Shown here: positions 6,046 through 7,420 of the stretch, in pieces | Position numbering within the stretch: position 1 is the first letter of the stretch | Layout of the letters: each line of letters begins with the position of its first letter | From: Bordetella parapertussis | GTDB taxonomy: Bacteria; Pseudomonadota; Gammaproteobacteria; Burkholderiales; SG8-41 | Reading direction: 5' to 3' | Assembly: GCA_945863085.1 (NCBI GenBank) | Contig: CAMBCD010000132.1 | Span: 1-7,420 of the forward strand | DNA: 7,420 bases | The notes under the pieces: generated by a model | What the model was told of the DNA's origin: nothing | Seen by the model: only the letters and a program-made list of their open reading frames with translations | Database searches by the model: none | Position numbers and translations under genes: made by a program

Positions 6046-6097
6046 GTTCCGGGCCCACAGCCCAGGCCGCGTCGGCAATGACGACGCAGGATCGCGC

Positions 6098-7153
6098 ATG
6101 AAATCCGCCGCACCGCCCCCGTCCTCGCCCCATATTTTGTCTCCGCTTCAGTCCTCACCCGTGCCATCATCTTCGCCTCCGCCTTTGTCCCCGTATTCTC
6201 CCTCCATATCTTTTATCGATCTGCAGCCTGCCGTCGGTCGTTTCCTCGACGACGTGATTGCCGGGCTCGGGGCTTCGCCCAAGGCGCTGTCGCCCAAATA
6301 TTTTTATGATGCCCGCGGCTGCGAACTGTTCGAGGCGATCTGTGAATTGCCCGAATATTATCCGACCCGCACCGAACTGGCCTTGATGCGCGATCACGCG
6401 GCGGACATGGCCGCGCAACTGGGCGAGGGCGGTCTGCTGATCGAGTTCGGCAGTGGCGCCAGCGTCAAGACGGAAGTGCTGCTGCGCAGGCTGCGGCCCG
6501 CGGCTTATGTACCCGTCGACATTGCCGCCGATGCGCTGCGGGCCTCGACGGCACGCCTGGCGACGGGTTTCCCGCAGTTGCCGATCATCGCTGTCTGTGC
6601 CGATTACATGCAGCCGTTGCGGGTGCCACAACTCGAAGGCATCAAGGCATCGCGCCGGGTAATTTATTTCCCCGGGTCGACCATCGGCAACCTGACTCCG
6701 GCGGAGACGCAGGAGTTTCTGGTCCGCGCGCGCGAACTGGCCGGTGCGCAGGGGGCGATGCTGATCGGCGTCGACCTGAAAAAAAATCCCGATGTGCTGC
6801 ATGCCGCCTATAACGATGCGCAGGGTGTGACCGCCGAGTTCAATCTGAACCTGCTGCGCCGGATCAACAGCGAACTGGCGGCAGACTTTGACCTTGACCA
6901 GTTTCGCCATGTCGCGTTTTACAACACCACGGCCGGTCGCATCGAAATGCATCTCGAGAGCCTGCGTGAGCAGACGGTCACCGTCAGCGGACGCAGCTTT
7001 GTGTTCGGCGCCGGCGAACGCATGCATACCGAAAATTCCTGCAAATATTCGGTCAATGAATTCCAGCGCCTGGCACAGGCTGCGGGTTTCCGTCCGGCGC
7101 AGGTCTGGGTCGATGCCAGCGGGCTTTTCGCGGTACACCTGCTGGAAGTCTGA
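6098..7153 (+). CDS. egtD: L-histidine N-alpha-methyltransferase (ergothioneine biosynthesis)
   Basis: This 351-residue SAM-dependent enzyme should add three methyl groups to the alpha-amino group of histidine, giving hercynine, the first step to the thiol antioxidant ergothioneine. The core (about 38-351) shows the family signatures YFYD (68-71) and LPEYYPTRTE (84-93), the SAM loop EFGSGAS (116-122), the acidic D141 in PVDIA, FPGSTIGN (191-198), and TENS (311-314), whose E312 and S314 match the E-x-S pair that binds the histidine substrate in the mycobacterial enzyme. Nothing essential looks lost. It is about 30 residues longer than usual because of a Pro/Ser-rich N-terminus (5-36). ATG 6098 is preceded by AGGA (6088-6091) at six bases. 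An in-frame ATG at 5987 lies inside pbpG and is less likely. No egtB is visible, so the sulfur-insertion step must be encoded elsewhere, or hercynine is the product. Same-strand with pbpG, possibly one operon. Confidence 0.92.
   Translation: MKSAAPPPSSPHILSPLQSSPVPSSSPPPLSPYSPSISFIDLQPAVGRFLDDVIAGLGASPKALSPKYFYDARGCELFEAICELPEYYPTRTELALMRDHAADMAAQLGEGGLLIEFGSGASVKTEVLLRRLRPAAYVPVDIAADALRASTARLATGFPQLPIIAVCADYMQPLRVPQLEGIKASRRVIYFPGSTIGNLTPAETQEFLVRARELAGAQGAMLIGVDLKKNPDVLHAAYNDAQGVTAEFNLNLLRRINSELAADFDLDQFRHVAFYNTTAGRIEMHLESLREQTVTVSGRSFVFGAGERMHTENSCKYSVNEFQRLAQAAGFRPAQVWVDASGLFAVHLLEV
6101..6210 (+). other. C-rich, G-poor tract encoding the Pro/Ser extension of EgtD
   Basis: Over these 110 bases I count about 54 C and 14 G, very unlike the balanced GC of the flanking genes. 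Translated, it gives a low-complexity stretch of Pro and Ser. C-rich, G-poor, poorly structured RNA is also the kind of segment Rho prefers, so it could matter for expression if translation is poor. Confidence 0.65.
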
Positions 7154-7354
7154 GTATCGCTCTGGGGGTGGGCAAGATACGGCTCCCGACATAGCTCCAG
7201 ATACAGCGCCACGATACGGAAGCTTATGGCGATCGCCGGCTGCCGGCAAAACTCCTTGCAGAGTAAATCCGCGGATTTGTTCTCTACAGTATGGAATCGT
7301 TATCGGTCGTTGATGGCTGCGCTGATAAAATCAGGGCATTGAAACCGCGCGCCA
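7154..7354. other. Intergenic region with palindrome and GATAC repeats
   Basis: About 200 bases without a gene. GATAC appears at 7176-7180, 7200-7204 and 7213-7217, and its inverse GTATC at 7154-7158. GGCGATCGCC near 7228-7237 and AAATCCGCGGATTT at 7265-7278 are perfect palindromes. A possible extended -10 for the next gene (TGATAAAAT, near 7325-7333) has no good -35. I see no terminator with a T-run after egtD. Confidence 0.5.
7265..7278. promoter_or_regulatory. Perfect 14-bp palindrome, possible operator
   Basis: AAATCCGCGGATTT is a perfect palindrome with no loop, about 50 bases upstream of a possible -10 element and 80 bases before the transporter start. The form suits a dimeric repressor or activator site, but no regulator gene is next to it in the window. 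Confidence 0.3.
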
Positions 7355-7420
7355 ATGGCCATCTATCTCACGCTGATCCTGATCGTACTCAACCACATTG
7401 CCTTCGGCGGCAGCCGCGTG
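7355..7420 (+). CDS. Membrane protein, probable MFS transporter, 5' fragment
   Basis: ATG near 7355 opens a frame that runs off the right edge, giving 22 residues. They read as a hydrophobic first helix (IYLTLILIVL) followed by NHIAFGGSRV, which resembles the first helix of major facilitator superfamily drug or sugar exporters. With so few residues the family is tentative. Ribosome-binding support is weak: an AGGG lies about 18 bases upstream. The exact start may be off by one or two bases, because I placed it by keeping the frame open to the edge. Confidence 0.5.
   Translation, partial: MAIYLTLILIVLNHIAFGGSRV

Noticed and set aside
5161..6099. Minus-strand open frame (312 codons) opposite the endopeptidase
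   Set aside because: It is a shadow of the PBP7-like gene, whose signal peptide and three active-site motifs are intact on the plus strand.
6167..7249. Minus-strand open frame (360 codons) opposite egtD
   Set aside because: It is a shadow of egtD, which has all family motifs in the plus frame.

Overview
The window looks like ordinary chromosomal DNA of a high-GC Gram-negative bacterium. The evidence is an OmpR-type two-component pair, a periplasmic PBP7-like peptidase with a signal peptide, and short AT-rich promoter pockets in otherwise GC-rich DNA. The histidine kinase resembles the TctE/QseC kinases common in Beta- and Gammaproteobacteria. A betaproteobacterium or a related gammaproteobacterium is my best guess, but that is inference. 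There are no rRNA or tRNA genes, CRISPR arrays, insertion sequences or phage genes.

Layout, left to right: (1) bases 1-614 (+) hold the 3' part of an endonuclease/exonuclease/phosphatase (EEP) family protein. (2) After a 108-base AT-rich gap, 723-2588 (+) encodes a complete Atm1/ABCB7-type ABC exporter. Its 3' end overlaps by 20 bp the end of the convergent kinase gene. (3) 2569-3957 (-) and 4038-4712 (-) form a two-component system: the OmpR-family regulator is transcribed first and the TctE/QseC-like kinase second, 80 bases apart. (4) 4713-5178 is a 466-base divergent intergenic region with no credible protein gene. It carries a regulator promoter candidate, an 11-bp-period direct repeat resembling an OmpR-family operator, several inverted repeats, a strong plus-strand Rho-independent terminator with no gene in front of it, and then a good sigma70-type promoter for the next gene. 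(5) 5179-6045 (+) is a PBP7/PbpG-like D-Ala-D-Ala endopeptidase starting at GTG. (6) 6098-7153 (+) is EgtD, the histidine N-alpha-methyltransferase of ergothioneine synthesis, with an odd Pro/Ser-rich N-terminal extension. (7) After about 200 bases with a perfect 14-bp palindrome, the first 22 codons of a membrane protein, probably an MFS transporter, run off the right edge.

Functionally, the two-component system, the peptidoglycan endopeptidase and the thiol-related genes (an Atm1-type exporter, whose family handles glutathione-linked compounds, and EgtD) all fit envelope or redox stress handling. Nothing in the sequence proves that they act together. The genes are recognisable families. The least explained part is the divergent intergenic region, where an orphan terminator suggests an unannotated small RNA next to a candidate response-regulator binding site.
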